A stretch of DNA of 64,000 nucleotides, from positions 18,458 through 82,457 of the forward strand of contig NZ_QBKT01000014.1 in the NCBI RefSeq assembly GCF_003054265.1. The letters run 5' to 3'. Below are positions 33,791 to 44,600 of this stretch, in pieces. Under the pieces are notes generated by a model. The model ran no database searches, was not told where the DNA came from, and saw nothing but the letters and a program-made list of their open reading frames with translations. Position numbers and translations under genes: made by a program. The stretch comes from Kordia periserrulae (GTDB taxonomy: Bacteria; Bacteroidota; Bacteroidia; Flavobacteriales; Flavobacteriaceae). Within the stretch, counting starts at the first letter, position 1, and each line of letters starts with the position of its first letter.

Positions 33791-33975
33791 TATTCTAAGT
33801 TCATTTTTATTTTGTAATTACCATATAAAAGTACTGTTTTCTGCAATGTCCTTTAAGTAGATTGTGTGTAAAGCGGAAAATAAACGCCTAAAAAGGAATA
33901 TAAAATCGTTAGAAATAGCGGGAAAACCGAACGAAATAGTATTTTAGTGTGGTCAATACGAATTGAGAATACGCC

Positions 33976-35103
33976 ATGCGAAATTATAAAATCTATCTCT
34001 ATGCAACCGTCAGTTTTCTGTTAGTGTATGTGCTTGCTATAAGCTTTATGATACATCCATTATTGGTAAAACAGAAAAGCATTGTACAACTGCAAAATAC
34101 CATCAACCTAGCGATGAAAGAAATTCAGCAAATGAGTTTGTTAACTGCTGATGCGCTGACGCATCAAATTTCGAAAGAAACGATGCTCAATAGTATTCAA
34201 AAAGCGATTGCGGGAAGCGATAAGGAAAATATGTATTTGTCCGTGTTTGATTGGTCGGGAACCATTGTTTGTCATCCCGATGTTACAAAATTACGCAGCA
34301 AAAACGAGCAAAAAAGCAATAGCATTTCCAATATGAAAAGCGAAGTGACTGGTGAAGAATTGTACGCGCTCATACAAAATACGGATGAAAAGAATTCGGA
34401 AGCTTCGGAAATCATTGCGTTGCGTCCTGTGGCGAATTCGGACTTAATCATGGCGGCACATTTGAATTTGGAAAACTTTACGCAACAAACCAACACTTTT
34501 ACCGAAGAAGCCAAAACGAGTTATTTGTTGCTCGGCTTGCTATTATTGTTGTTATTGTTGATTGTCATCAGATTGGTCTCGGTGTATTACGAACAAATTA
34601 TTGAGCGCAAAACGGCAAAATTGGAAGATGGCGTGTTGAATTTATCCAAGCTCAACGATTCGCTCGAAAACTATCAAAAAAGCATTGCCGAACTAAAAAC
34701 GATTTCCGAAACCAAAACCGAAGAAACGGTTGAAACAACTACGGAAGAAGACAACAAGGAAGTTCCGAAACAGCGACTCCTCACCTACATTCGCAACGAA
34801 TTGATGCCGATTGCAATTGAAGACATTTCGTATATCTATGTGGAAAACTCCATCTCGTACGTGGTTCGAAAAGATGGCAAACGCTTTACAGCAAACGATA
34901 GTTTAGACCAAATTTACGCCACACTCGACCCGAAACTCTTTTTTAGAGCCAACCGACAAACCATTGTAGCAATTTACGCCATTGATAAAATCATTAAATA
35001 CGGAAACAGCGCACTCAAAATAGAAATGCAGCCTGTCTCAGAAATTGACATTATTATTGGAAAAAACAAAGTCGCGGTGTTTAAGCGTTGGCTGGATTTG
35101 TGA
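33976..35103 (+). CDS. Membrane-anchored LytTR transcriptional regulator
   Basis: This 375-residue protein has a first membrane helix at 7-27, a periplasmic sensor region (about 28-180, helical then Cache/PAS-like: MYLSVFDWSGTIVCHPDVTK, SEIIALRPVANSDLIMAAHL), a second helix at 181-203 (LLLGLLLLLLLLIVIRLV), a coiled linker with a Glu/Thr-rich stretch, and a C-terminal LytTR DNA-binding domain (about 268-373, IEDISYIYVENSISYVVR, FFRANRQTIVAIYAIDKI). It binds DNA while anchored in the inner membrane and would respond to a periplasmic signal. It is a one-component system rather than a classical response regulator. Target genes unknown. Confidence 0.85.
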   Translation: MRNYKIYLYATVSFLLVYVLAISFMIHPLLVKQKSIVQLQNTINLAMKEIQQMSLLTADALTHQISKETMLNSIQKAIAGSDKENMYLSVFDWSGTIVCHPDVTKLRSKNEQKSNSISNMKSEVTGEELYALIQNTDEKNSEASEIIALRPVANSDLIMAAHLNLENFTQQTNTFTEEAKTSYLLLGLLLLLLLLIVIRLVSVYYEQIIERKTAKLEDGVLNLSKLNDSLENYQKSIAELKTISETKTEETVETTTEEDNKEVPKQRLLTYIRNELMPIAIEDISYIYVENSISYVVRKDGKRFTANDSLDQIYATLDPKLFFRANRQTIVAIYAIDKIIKYGNSALKIEMQPVSEIDIIIGKNKVAVFKRWLDL

Positions 35104-35186
35104 TTGTATTTCTAACCATGCTCCGTTAAAGGAATGGTTTTTGGAGATACTACCAAGAAAGTTCAAGAAAACACAAATGATAGTTT

Positions 35187-36182
35187 ATGAAAAAACTACT
35201 TATAATTGCCTTCTTTGTTAGTTTTAGGCTTTTTGCACAAACGCCAAGCGAACTACAAAAACTAGATACAATTTATCTTTTATTTTCATCAGATAAAAAT
35301 CAAAAAAAGGACATTGTATACATCAATGAAAAATTAAGAGACACTTCTTTTAATTATTCATATCGAAAAAATGACAAACTACTTTTTGATGTTGGATATC
35401 GAAAATATTTAGATTTTGATGATTATTTTGACAACAACAAAACCTACAATAAATACCAAGAAAGACAATTCATAAAGAAAAATAAGCAGACAATAGTTGA
35501 TATTAAGTTTATGCACAGTCTTGCATCAAATTCTTCAACGCTTCTCAATATTTTACAGGGGAAAACGCTTTTTTTAATTGATGAAAGTGATGCAAAAAAC
35601 AACAAAGTATTGGTTCGGGAAGTGTTTTTAAGCATGTTTGACGAAACGACTTGTTCTGGTACGGAAGATGATGACTTGTTTTTGGCAAAAAGTATTCAAC
35701 CGTTTTACTATGAGTTGAAGAATTATACATTGAAAAATAAAGATGAAAAATATACATTCTTAAAACCTTCCAAATTCACGGGAAATAAAGATATATATTT
35801 ACTTTATAATCCTTCAATGGAAAATCATAAATCCAGTTATACATACGCAACTCATGACGGTTCTAAGCTTTCAGAGTCTAAAATAAAGGAGCAATTCACT
35901 TTTAGACTTTCCATTGGAGAAAAAAATGTTTTTTTTCAAGTAACTAACAAGCGAAAACAAACAATGAAACTTTCTAGAATATATGATATTAGTAATGGAA
36001 AATATCACATCATTTCACAGGAAGAACTCAACTCTTTATCTGAAAAACAGATAGAAAAGCTTTTTTCAGAAATCAAAAATATCTACATTATTGAAAGTAC
36101 AAAAAATAACAAATTTGTAACTCCCAAATTAGGGAAAATCACAACTGAAATTAACACGTTTGTCAAAAAAGAATATCAGTAA
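35187..36182 (+). CDS. Secreted hypothetical protein
   Basis: This 331-residue protein has a signal peptide (MKKLLIIAFFVSFRLFA-QT). The mature part is mixed alpha/beta, rich in Lys, Asn and Tyr, without recognisable domains or a T9SS tail. Short notable segments are KNKVLVREVFLSMFDE and YHIISQEELNSLSEKQIEKL. It lies 83 bp downstream of the LytTR gene in the same direction, so it may be regulated by it. No function proposed. Confidence 0.6.
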   Translation: MKKLLIIAFFVSFRLFAQTPSELQKLDTIYLLFSSDKNQKKDIVYINEKLRDTSFNYSYRKNDKLLFDVGYRKYLDFDDYFDNNKTYNKYQERQFIKKNKQTIVDIKFMHSLASNSSTLLNILQGKTLFLIDESDAKNNKVLVREVFLSMFDETTCSGTEDDDLFLAKSIQPFYYELKNYTLKNKDEKYTFLKPSKFTGNKDIYLLYNPSMENHKSSYTYATHDGSKLSESKIKEQFTFRLSIGEKNVFFQVTNKRKQTMKLSRIYDISNGKYHIISQEELNSLSEKQIEKLFSEIKNIYIIESTKNNKFVTPKLGKITTEINTFVKKEYQ

Positions 36183-36365
36183 TACTACTTAAAAAGGCGA
36201 AAACAACTGATACTAGATTTGAAATTAAAACTGTAACAACCTCATAACAAATATATTATGCGATAGAATTATCTGTTTCTACATTTTTCTTCAAAAAATA
36301 CTGTTTGACTTTATGAAAAATCGCTATTTCCGAAATTTCTCATAATGTTAATCTCCTCTAAAACC

Positions 36366-36398
36366 TTTGTCAAAATTCTATATAAAATAGTATCTTAG
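36366..36398 (+). promoter_or_regulatory. Probable promoter of the LOG-family gene
   Basis: -33 element TTTG (36366-36369) and -7-like TATCTTAG (36391-36398) are separated by 21 bp, close to the Bacteroidota consensus TTTG-N(19-21)-TAnnTTTG. The ATG at 36425 follows 26 bp later. Confidence 0.55.
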
Positions 36399-36424
36399 CA
36401 CGTTTTGATTAAAAATTGAATTAC

Positions 36425-37114
36425 ATGAGAAAAGAAAGAAATGCCAAAGGCTGGAATGAAATAAAAACGAATGATTCTTGGGCACTTTTTAAAATTATGG
36501 GCGAATTCGTAAACGGATTCGAAAAAATGAGTCAAATCGGACCTTGTGTGTCTATTTTTGGTTCAGCACGTACCAAACCTGATAACAAATACTATAAACT
36601 CGCACAAAAAATTGCGCACAAAATCGTCGATCACGGCTATGGAGTGATTACCGGCGGTGGACCAGGAATTATGGAAGCTGGTAACAAAGGAGCGCACTTA
36701 GGCGGCGGAACTTCGGTAGGTTTAAATATCGTATTGCCTTTTGAACAACACGACAATCCATATATCGATCCTGATAAAAGCATCAATTTTGACTATTTCT
36801 TTGTTCGTAAAGTGATGTTTGTAAAATATTCGCAAGGATTTGTAGTAATGCCTGGCGGATTTGGAACGCTGGACGAACTTTTTGAAGCGATAACGCTTAT
36901 TCAAACCAAAAAAATTGACAAATTCCCTATCATTTTGGTCGGAACCGAATTTTGGTCAGGCTTAATCGATTGGGTAAAAGAAACCTTGTTGGCGAAGTTT
37001 TCAAACATCAGTGCTGGCGATATGGACTTGATTCATATTGTAGACAACGAAGACGAAGTATTGAATATTTTAGACGCGTTCTATAAAAAATACAACCTGA
37101 GTCCTAACTTCTAA
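36425..37114 (+). CDS. LOG-family protein (TIGR00730, lysine-decarboxylase-like Rossmann fold)
   Basis: From ATG 36425 (a TTG at 36416 is less likely) the protein has 229 residues, the normal length. Signature motifs are SIFGSARTKPDN, GVITGGGPGIMEAGNKGAHL and the nucleotide-binding VMPGGFGTLDELFEA (PGGxGTxxE). Relatives hydrolyse nucleoside 5'-monophosphates at the N-glycosidic bond (cytokinin-type LOG reaction). The bacterial housekeeping role is not firmly known. Followed after about 40 bp by a secreted nuclease/phosphatase gene. Confidence 0.88.
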   Translation: MRKERNAKGWNEIKTNDSWALFKIMGEFVNGFEKMSQIGPCVSIFGSARTKPDNKYYKLAQKIAHKIVDHGYGVITGGGPGIMEAGNKGAHLGGGTSVGLNIVLPFEQHDNPYIDPDKSINFDYFFVRKVMFVKYSQGFVVMPGGFGTLDELFEAITLIQTKKIDKFPIILVGTEFWSGLIDWVKETLLAKFSNISAGDMDLIHIVDNEDEVLNILDAFYKKYNLSPNF

Positions 37115-37151
37115 TCGAAGTTTTGTAGAATAATTGCACCCGAAAAAGAAA

Positions 37152-38420
37152 ATGAAAAGAAAAATACTCATGCTTATCCTATGTTTTTACATAGGATTAC
37201 AACAAAATACGGCTCAGGAAAATATCAAAACGATGTTTTACAATCTTTTGAATTTTCCTGAACTTTCTCTCGACCGATTGGACGAATTGGAAATTATTAT
37301 CTCTGATTATCAACCCGATTTGTTTATGGTGTGTGAATTGAACGACGCGTTTGGCGCAGGTTTGATTCTCAACCGATTGCAAATGATCAATCCCAACTAT
37401 GCGCAAGCAACTTATTTTAACAATACTTCCGACGATACTGGAAGTGATTCCAATTTGTTGCAGAATTTAATCTATTACGACAGTTCTAAATTTATTTTAG
37501 AAGGACAAGATATTATTACGACTTTTTTGCGCGATTTTAATCGCTATACTTTAAAATTGAATACCGTAAATCAGGCGACCAATCCGATTGTATTGGAAGT
37601 ATTTGTGGGACATTTAAAAGCAGGAAACTCGGTTGATGATGAATTGCAACGCTTTTTAATGGCAGAAGAATTGGTCAATTATTTGGACAACTTAGACCCA
37701 AACAGCAAAGTCATTTTTGCAGGCGATTTGAACTTGTATACCAGCAATGATATTACTTTTCAAAAACTCACTGATCCTTTCAACGTGATTACACTGACCG
37801 ATCCGATAAATCGTTTGGGCGATTGGCATACGAACAGTAGTTTTGTGGATGTTTTTACACAATCCACTCGTACGCAAGGCGGTTTGGGTGGCGCTTCTGG
37901 CGGATTTGACGATCGATTCGATTTTATCTTAACGTCAGAAAACATGTTGACCAATACTGATTTGTATTATGTCCCAAACTCCTACAAATCCTTTGGAAAC
38001 AACTTGAATCCAAACTGCTTCAATAGTGCTATCAATACATCCGATTGTGCAGAAGTTCCAGGTTCTGGCGTGAGTTATTCGCCTGCATTGCGTACCGCAT
38101 TGCACGATATGAGCGACCATTTGCCTGTAGTGATGGAATTGGAAACCAACGAACAATTACTCAGCACAAATCAATTTACAGCCAACAGTACTTTTCAGTT
38201 TGTTCGTGGAAATGTGGCTGATAGTCAATTGTCATTTGTGTTAAATTCTACCCAAACAAACCATGATTATGTGATTTATGACGTTTTAGCACGAAAATTG
38301 ATTTCAGGAAAAGCGAAAAATAACGATATTACAACAGTAAATATCTCCGACCTACCGAAAGGTATTTACTATATAAAAATTGACAATTTTACAGAAACTA
38401 AAAAATTTATAAAAAAATAA
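37152..38420 (+). CDS. Secreted endonuclease/exonuclease/phosphatase-family protein with T9SS tail
   Basis: From ATG 37152 it has 422 residues; the TTG at 37134 would add six charged residues before the signal peptide. Signal: KRKILMLILCFYIGLQQNTA-Q. The EEP domain spans about 25-330: KTMFYNLLNFPE (start of the fold), PDLFMVCELND (metal Glu), EVFVGHLKAGN (His), IFAGDLNLYTSND (Asp and Asn) and MSDHLPVVMEL (C-terminal Asp-His). All catalytic motifs are present. A short T9SS-type tail follows (about 345-422, ending YYIKIDNFTETKKFIKK). It probably acts on extracellular DNA or phosphoesters. Confidence 0.85.
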   Translation: MKRKILMLILCFYIGLQQNTAQENIKTMFYNLLNFPELSLDRLDELEIIISDYQPDLFMVCELNDAFGAGLILNRLQMINPNYAQATYFNNTSDDTGSDSNLLQNLIYYDSSKFILEGQDIITTFLRDFNRYTLKLNTVNQATNPIVLEVFVGHLKAGNSVDDELQRFLMAEELVNYLDNLDPNSKVIFAGDLNLYTSNDITFQKLTDPFNVITLTDPINRLGDWHTNSSFVDVFTQSTRTQGGLGGASGGFDDRFDFILTSENMLTNTDLYYVPNSYKSFGNNLNPNCFNSAINTSDCAEVPGSGVSYSPALRTALHDMSDHLPVVMELETNEQLLSTNQFTANSTFQFVRGNVADSQLSFVLNSTQTNHDYVIYDVLARKLISGKAKNNDITTVNISDLPKGIYYIKIDNFTETKKFIKK

Positions 38421-41249
38421 TTGAACACAATACGTACCCATTTCGAATTATACATCCTACTATTTTTGAGTGTCGCAGCTTTTGGACAGCATAAAAATAC
38501 GGTTACAGCTACGCTTCAAACGCGAACCAATACACTCAATGTTGTTCAAAAAATTACCTACACGAACGAAGCAGGAACAGCACTTTCAGAAATTTATCTG
38601 AACGATTGGAGTCATGCCTTTTCGGGAAAAGATACGCCGTTAGCGAAACGCTTTGCGGAAGAATTTCACCGAAACTTTCACCTAGCGCCTGAGAAAAAGC
38701 GCGGTCGCACGATGGTGAATTATATTTCGATAAATGATGCTATTTTAGATTGGGAACGCTTGGACTATCAAGTTGATATTATCAAAGTAACACTTCCAGA
38801 ACCGTTACAACCCAACGAATCCATTACGCTCGATTTGAATTATCAAGTGAAGCTGGCGTACGACGAGTTTACACGCTACGGATTTGCTAAAAATGGCGAT
38901 TACAGTCTTCGATATTGGTATATGACACCAGCGGTTTACCGTGATGGTTGGAAATTGTATAGCCATAAAAATTTGGACGATTTATACACCGAACAAGCCA
39001 ATCACAACATCACGCTGATTATTCCAGATACATTTGAAGTGATTTCGACTGCAGATTCCATGAAAAATGATGGAAATGGTTTGGTGCAATTTACTGCTAA
39101 AAAGGTGAAAGACGTTACCATTTTACTCCGTCAAAACTCACAATTTAAAACCTTTCAAACTGATAAAGTAAACATTACCACCAACCTAAATCCGTATGGT
39201 TTGGATGAAAAGCAACAAGCGATTGCTATTGACAAAGTGGTACAGTTCATTCATGAAAAATTGGGGGATTTTCCAAGAAAAAACATGATGATTTCTGAGA
39301 TTGATAATAAAAAGAATCCCGTATACGGATTGGGACAATTGCCTTCTTTTATCAGACCGTTTACAGATGCTTTTCAATACGAAATCAAGATTTTAAAGGC
39401 GATTTTAGAGAAAAATTTGGAAGAATCGTTGTGGATGGACACGCGCACTGAAAAGTGGATTTTAGATGCTATTGAAATCTACCTGATGATGGGCTACGCG
39501 GAAACCTTCTATCCAAACATGAAATTGACTGGAGAATTGGCAAAAGTTTGGGGAATTCGCTCGTATGAGTTTGCCAAATTGGAATTTAACGACCAATATC
39601 CGTTTATGTTTATGTTGATGGCGCGTAAAAATATTGATCAACCGTTGAATACTTCCAAAGATTCGTTGACGAAATTCAACAACAATATCGCCAATAAATA
39701 CAAAGCTGGTGTGGGATTAAAATATTTAAAATCTTACTTTGATGAAGCGGTGATTGACGATTTTGTGAAAGAGTTTTATGTGGAAAATCGCTTGCAGAAA
39801 GCTTCTCGAGACGATTTTGAAACTTTGCTCAAAGCCAAAGCTCCGAAAGATATCGATTGGTTTTTTAACAACTACGTAGATTCCAGAAAACGAATTGATT
39901 ATAAAATCAAAAAAGTAGAAAAAGTAGACGATTCACTGAAAGTTACCATCAAAAATAAATACGATGCCAACTTCCCTATTTCACTTTTCGGAATTAAAAA
40001 TGATTCGGTAGTTTCAAAATATTGGGTGACGGACGTCGGCAAAAAGAAAACCGTAACGATTCCTAGCGATAGCATTGACCGTTTGGTGTTGAATTATGAT
40101 AAAATCATTCCAGAATTCAATCAGCGTGACAACTGGAAATCGCTCAACGGTTTCTTTGCGAATAATAAAAAATTGCGTTTTACCTTCTTTAAAGACGCTG
40201 AAAACCCGCATTACAATCAGATATTTTTTGTTCCTGTAGCGCGTTTTAACTTGTATGATGGTTTTACGCCTGGAATGCGTTTGTACAACAAAGTATTTTT
40301 GACCAAGCGCTTGTTATACGATTTAAAACCTTCGTACGGACTGCGCTCAAAACAATTGGTAGGTTCGGGAAGCGTTTCGTATCGTCATGATATTGAAAGC
40401 ATTAACAGTGATTTGTATTTTATCAGTTTTACCGTAGGTGGAAATTATTTTAACTATGCGGAAGATTTGGCGTATACGCGTTTTGTGCCAAAAGTAACTT
40501 TCGGATTTAGAGATCCTGATTTCAGGTCGAATCAAAAGGAGTTTATCGATTTTCGTTATGTAATTGTACAAAGAGAGCAATCGGAAATTCCAACTTTAGC
40601 GACAGACAATGACGAACCTAATTACAGTGTGTTTAATGCGCGGTATGTGTATTCCAATCCAGATCCAATTCGTCACATGGTATGGTTTACGGATTTTCAA
40701 ATCTCGAAGCGTTTTGCTAAAATTTCTTTCAATTTAGATTATAGAAAACTATTTCAAGACAATCGTCAATTAAATCTACGATTCTTTTTTGGGAAGTTTA
40801 TTTTTAATGATACAAATTCTGACTTTTTTAGCTTTGCGCTAGATAGACCCACCGATTACCTTTTTGATTATAATTACTACGGGCGTTCGGAAGATACTGG
40901 GTTGTTCAGTCAGCAGATTATTGTGGCAGAAGGTGGATTTAAGTCCAAATTGCCAAATCCGTTCTCCAATGCTTGGTTGGCAACAGGAAACGCGAGTTAC
41001 AGTATTTGGAAATGGATTGAAGGTTATGGCGATGTCGGATTTATCAAAGATAACGGCGTTAACACACGATTTGTGTACGACTCTGGAATTCGTTTAAACT
41101 TGGTACCAGATTTCTTTGAATTGTATTTTCCTGTCTACTCCAACAACGGTTGGGAAATTGCGCAGCCAGGTTTTGACCAACGCATCCGATTCATCGTAAC
41201 ATTGAGTCCAAAAACCTTGACGAAGTTGTTTACTAGGAAGTGGTTTTAA
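38421..41249 (+). CDS. M1-aminopeptidase-like outer-envelope protein lacking HExxH
   Basis: This 942-residue protein starts at TTG 38421, immediately after the previous stop. No ATG gives a signal peptide, whereas the TTG start yields TIRTHFELYILLFLSVAAFG-Q. The N-terminal half has the M1 fold (beta domain, then a region where the zinc motif should lie, YEIKILKAILEKNL at about 320-333, then WILDAIEIYLMMGY in place of WLxEGxAxY). No HExxH exists anywhere, so the peptidase is probably inactive. The C-terminal about 400 residues (FRDPDFRSNQKEFIDFRYV and others) look like an outer-membrane barrel. A structural or binding role is more likely than catalysis. Confidence 0.7.
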   Translation: MNTIRTHFELYILLFLSVAAFGQHKNTVTATLQTRTNTLNVVQKITYTNEAGTALSEIYLNDWSHAFSGKDTPLAKRFAEEFHRNFHLAPEKKRGRTMVNYISINDAILDWERLDYQVDIIKVTLPEPLQPNESITLDLNYQVKLAYDEFTRYGFAKNGDYSLRYWYMTPAVYRDGWKLYSHKNLDDLYTEQANHNITLIIPDTFEVISTADSMKNDGNGLVQFTAKKVKDVTILLRQNSQFKTFQTDKVNITTNLNPYGLDEKQQAIAIDKVVQFIHEKLGDFPRKNMMISEIDNKKNPVYGLGQLPSFIRPFTDAFQYEIKILKAILEKNLEESLWMDTRTEKWILDAIEIYLMMGYAETFYPNMKLTGELAKVWGIRSYEFAKLEFNDQYPFMFMLMARKNIDQPLNTSKDSLTKFNNNIANKYKAGVGLKYLKSYFDEAVIDDFVKEFYVENRLQKASRDDFETLLKAKAPKDIDWFFNNYVDSRKRIDYKIKKVEKVDDSLKVTIKNKYDANFPISLFGIKNDSVVSKYWVTDVGKKKTVTIPSDSIDRLVLNYDKIIPEFNQRDNWKSLNGFFANNKKLRFTFFKDAENPHYNQIFFVPVARFNLYDGFTPGMRLYNKVFLTKRLLYDLKPSYGLRSKQLVGSGSVSYRHDIESINSDLYFISFTVGGNYFNYAEDLAYTRFVPKVTFGFRDPDFRSNQKEFIDFRYVIVQREQSEIPTLATDNDEPNYSVFNARYVYSNPDPIRHMVWFTDFQISKRFAKISFNLDYRKLFQDNRQLNLRFFFGKFIFNDTNSDFFSFALDRPTDYLFDYNYYGRSEDTGLFSQQIIVAEGGFKSKLPNPFSNAWLATGNASYSIWKWIEGYGDVGFIKDNGVNTRFVYDSGIRLNLVPDFFELYFPVYSNNGWEIAQPGFDQRIRFIVTLSPKTLTKLFTRKWF

Positions 41250-41355
41250 GTTTTTAGGTATCTCTTATAACTTAGAATACCCATATAAATTTTTCTCCAA
41301 GTAAAATTATTTCTTCTGAAGAAAAAAAATATAAGCAACTGAATTTCAGTACTTT

Positions 41356-41545
41356 ACTTTCTTATTCTTTGCTTGCCCAAAGAAAAGAAACAAAAGAAAG
41401 GGCACTTTTCCAGAGGTGTTTTTGCTTTTTCTTTTAGGAGAAAAACCAAAACCGCATGAATTTTTCTAAATTTCTTCCATGGCTTCAGAAATTTTTAACG
41501 AAAAATCCCTGCTACACTGCGGAAAAGATAAAACTTCCATTATTT
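41356..41545. repeat. RepC copy 2
   Basis: Second copy of the repeat at 33553-33790; about 80 bp at the left are almost identical, and the right-hand block CTACACTGCGGAAAAGA is kept. It fills the convergent gap between the M1-like gene and the NRPS operon end. The rest of 41250-41681 shows no gene and no strong terminator. Confidence 0.75.
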
Positions 41546-41681
41546 TTTATTTCAAGCTCACATTTATAAATTATCCCAACCAAACTTCTTTATCCTATCC
41601 ATCTGTTAGGCTGAAATAATTTGCGATTATAGTTTCTAGATATCTTCTAACAAGATTCTTACTTCAAAACTTAAAGAAACT

Positions 41682-44600
41682 TTAGCTAAATAGGTCATCT
41701 AATTCGTTTTGAGAGATTTCTAAATCGTTGAAATCTGAGGGAGTTAGCAACGGATCTTCGCTTTTTTGAAGTTTGTTTATAAGTTCATTCAAATGATTTT
41801 TGAAAGCTTTCTCCAATAGTTGTATGGTCGCTTTTGAAATGACTTCTGTATCGTAATTCCATTGTAGCGTTAATACTTGCGAAACAATCATTGCATTGAT
41901 TTCCAACGTTGCTGTTAGTTGGTTTTGCCTATCTGATTCTACTCCTGTGTCTTCTTGCTTTAGCGTAAAGAAATCGTTGGTAAGTTCGTTTCCAAATTGT
42001 CCCAAGTAATTGAATCGTACCGGAGTAATCGCAGTGTCTTTGTTATTGAGTTCATCTTTCAACAGTCCGTAACCGAGTCCGTGTTCTGGAATATTGTTTA
42101 GTGTTTCTTTGACTGATTGTAGATTTTGTACTAAGGTTCCCTGGATTTCAAAAACTACAGGATGCATCACCGTAAACCAGCCTACCGTTCGCGATACATC
42201 AACAGTATCAAGATGTCTTCCGTGATTTTCAAGTTCAATTTTTATTTGGGAAGTCTGACACCATTCTGCTATGGTTTTTGCCAATACCGTGTGTAGTATG
42301 GTTTGAATGTCTACCTTGTAATTGGCACTTTCTTTTAGCAACCAATGCGTAGTTTTTTGCTCAACTTTCATCACCATCTGTGCTACTTTTTCAATCGTAC
42401 TTTCTGTATGTGTAGCAGTTATTGGTAACTGAAATGGCGTTTCTGCAATTGTTTTCCAATATGGAAGTTCTTGCGCGCGCTTTTCTTTGTTGTAATAGTT
42501 TTCAAGTGCATTTGTAAAATGCGAAAGTGACGCGGTTTTTTGCATCTGTTTTAGTGCTTTTCCAGCTTCGATTGTATGATAGATACGGTATAAATCCTCT
42601 AGAAGAATTCGCCATGAAATTCCATCTACAACCAAATGATGCGCTGTGATAAACAACAGTTGCTCGTCAGTTTCTTTTACGTTTAGTATTGCTGCTTTGA
42701 TTAATAAACTACGCGTGATATCAAAAGTATTTTTGATTTTTGTGCAATATTCTGGCAGTTCTCTTGGTGTATTGATCGTGTATTCTTCTACATTACAATT
42801 GTGTTCTAAATGTTTTGTATTGAAGAATAATTTTCCACTAGCAGCAGCCATATTCAAACGAAGTCCGTCGTGTTGCGCAATCAGTTCTTGGAGTGTTTTT
42901 TGAAGTACTTTTTTATGTATAGGGCGATGTAATGTTAGTAATACAGATTGATTGTAAAAGCTTGGATTTGTAAAGTTTTGACTAAAAAACCATTTTTCGA
43001 TAGCAGTATGTTCTTTGGTGCCTTTTAGAATTCCCTGTTCATACTGTGTTGTATTGCTTTCTTCTCTGTTTTGGTTGTTTTCTAGATAAAAAGCAAGTTC
43101 CGTTACGGTGCTGTATGTCAAAATTTCTTTAGGACTTACCTTGATATTTTCTTCGCGAAGTTTGGAAACAATTTGTGTTGCCTTGATAGAATCACCTCCA
43201 AATTCATAAAAATTGGATTGCAAATCAAATTCTGGCGCTTCCATAACCGTTCTGTAAACTGATCGTATTTTTTCGTTGAGCCTTGTTGAAACTACCTCAG
43301 CTTCCTGCGTGATTGCAGAGTGCTTTTGCACTTGTAATTTTTTTATATCTACTTTTCCATTTTTTGTTAAAGGAATAGTTTCAATCTCCACAAAATACTT
43401 CGGAATCATGTAATGTGGAATCTTATCGAGCAACCACGTTTTAAGCATGATATCATTGACATCACGAGCAATTTCCGCCTCTGTAATGTAATACGCGTAA
43501 AGTTCAATTACGCCTTTGTCATTAACGACCGTTGTTACTATTGCATCTTGTATTCCTTTGAACGATTTTAAGGCTAGTTTAATTTCCTCTATTTCTATAC
43601 GATGACCATTAATTTTTACTTGTTGATCTCTTCTTCCGATATACTCAATGATTCCAGAAGGTTTTATTTTAGCCAAATCGCCAGAAGCATACATCAATTC
43701 ACCTTCTTTATAAGGGTTTGAAACAAACTTTTCATCTGTCAGTTCGTTGTTATTTACATATCCCATACTGAGGCAATCTCCTCCTATAAAAATTTCACCA
43801 ATGACTCCTTTCGGAACTGGTTTTTTAAATTCGTCGAGCACATATATTTTTGCATTGCTAATGGGCTTTCCAATAGGAACCGTTATTGTGTCTTTAAAAG
43901 GTTCAAATTGATGAATCATACAACCAACTGTTGCTTCCGTTGGTCCGTATTCATTGTAAATACTCACTTCGTGCTTACAAAGTTTAAGAAAATCACGTGC
44001 AATTTCAGGTGTTAGTTTTTCTCCACCTACTATAATCTTTTTAACGGATGAAGCTACTTGTATTTTATTATTTATCAGCACTTTCATGTGCGATGGTGTG
44101 AGTTTTACAATTTCTGATTTTTGTTCAGTAAATACGCTTTTTAACGGCATTTCGGCAGCATCATTATTGTATATCACTATTGTATTTCCTGTGATAAGTG
44201 GCAGAAAAATAGACGTCAATGTTAAATCGAAATCTATTGAGGTAAAAAACGGAAAGGCTAATGATTCGCCATTGAGATATTCCTCAGAAGCCCATTGCAA
44301 GTAGTTTACAATAGACTTATGTCCAACTTTTACACCTTTAGGGTTTCCTGTTGTTCCGGAAGTGTAAATAATATATGCTGCATCTTTTTGTGATAAAGGA
44401 AGTTCCTGAGTTGTTTCATGGTTGTACTCCATCACATTGCTAGTTGGCAATATACATTCGTAAGTTAGTGTTTCTAGTTCTTTCGCTTCACGACAAACTA
44501 AAAGTTTACTCTTACTATCATTAATTATATATTCTAATCGCTTTTGTGGAGTTTCTTCAGAAATCGGCAGATAGATTGCTCCTGCTTTTAAAATTCCCAG

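Noticed and set aside
36416..36418. TTG 36416 as start of the LOG-family gene, and TTG 8355 for uvrA and TTG 37134 for the nuclease gene.
   Set aside because: In each case an ATG a few codons downstream gives the family-typical N-terminus or signal peptide, and promoter spacing favours it.
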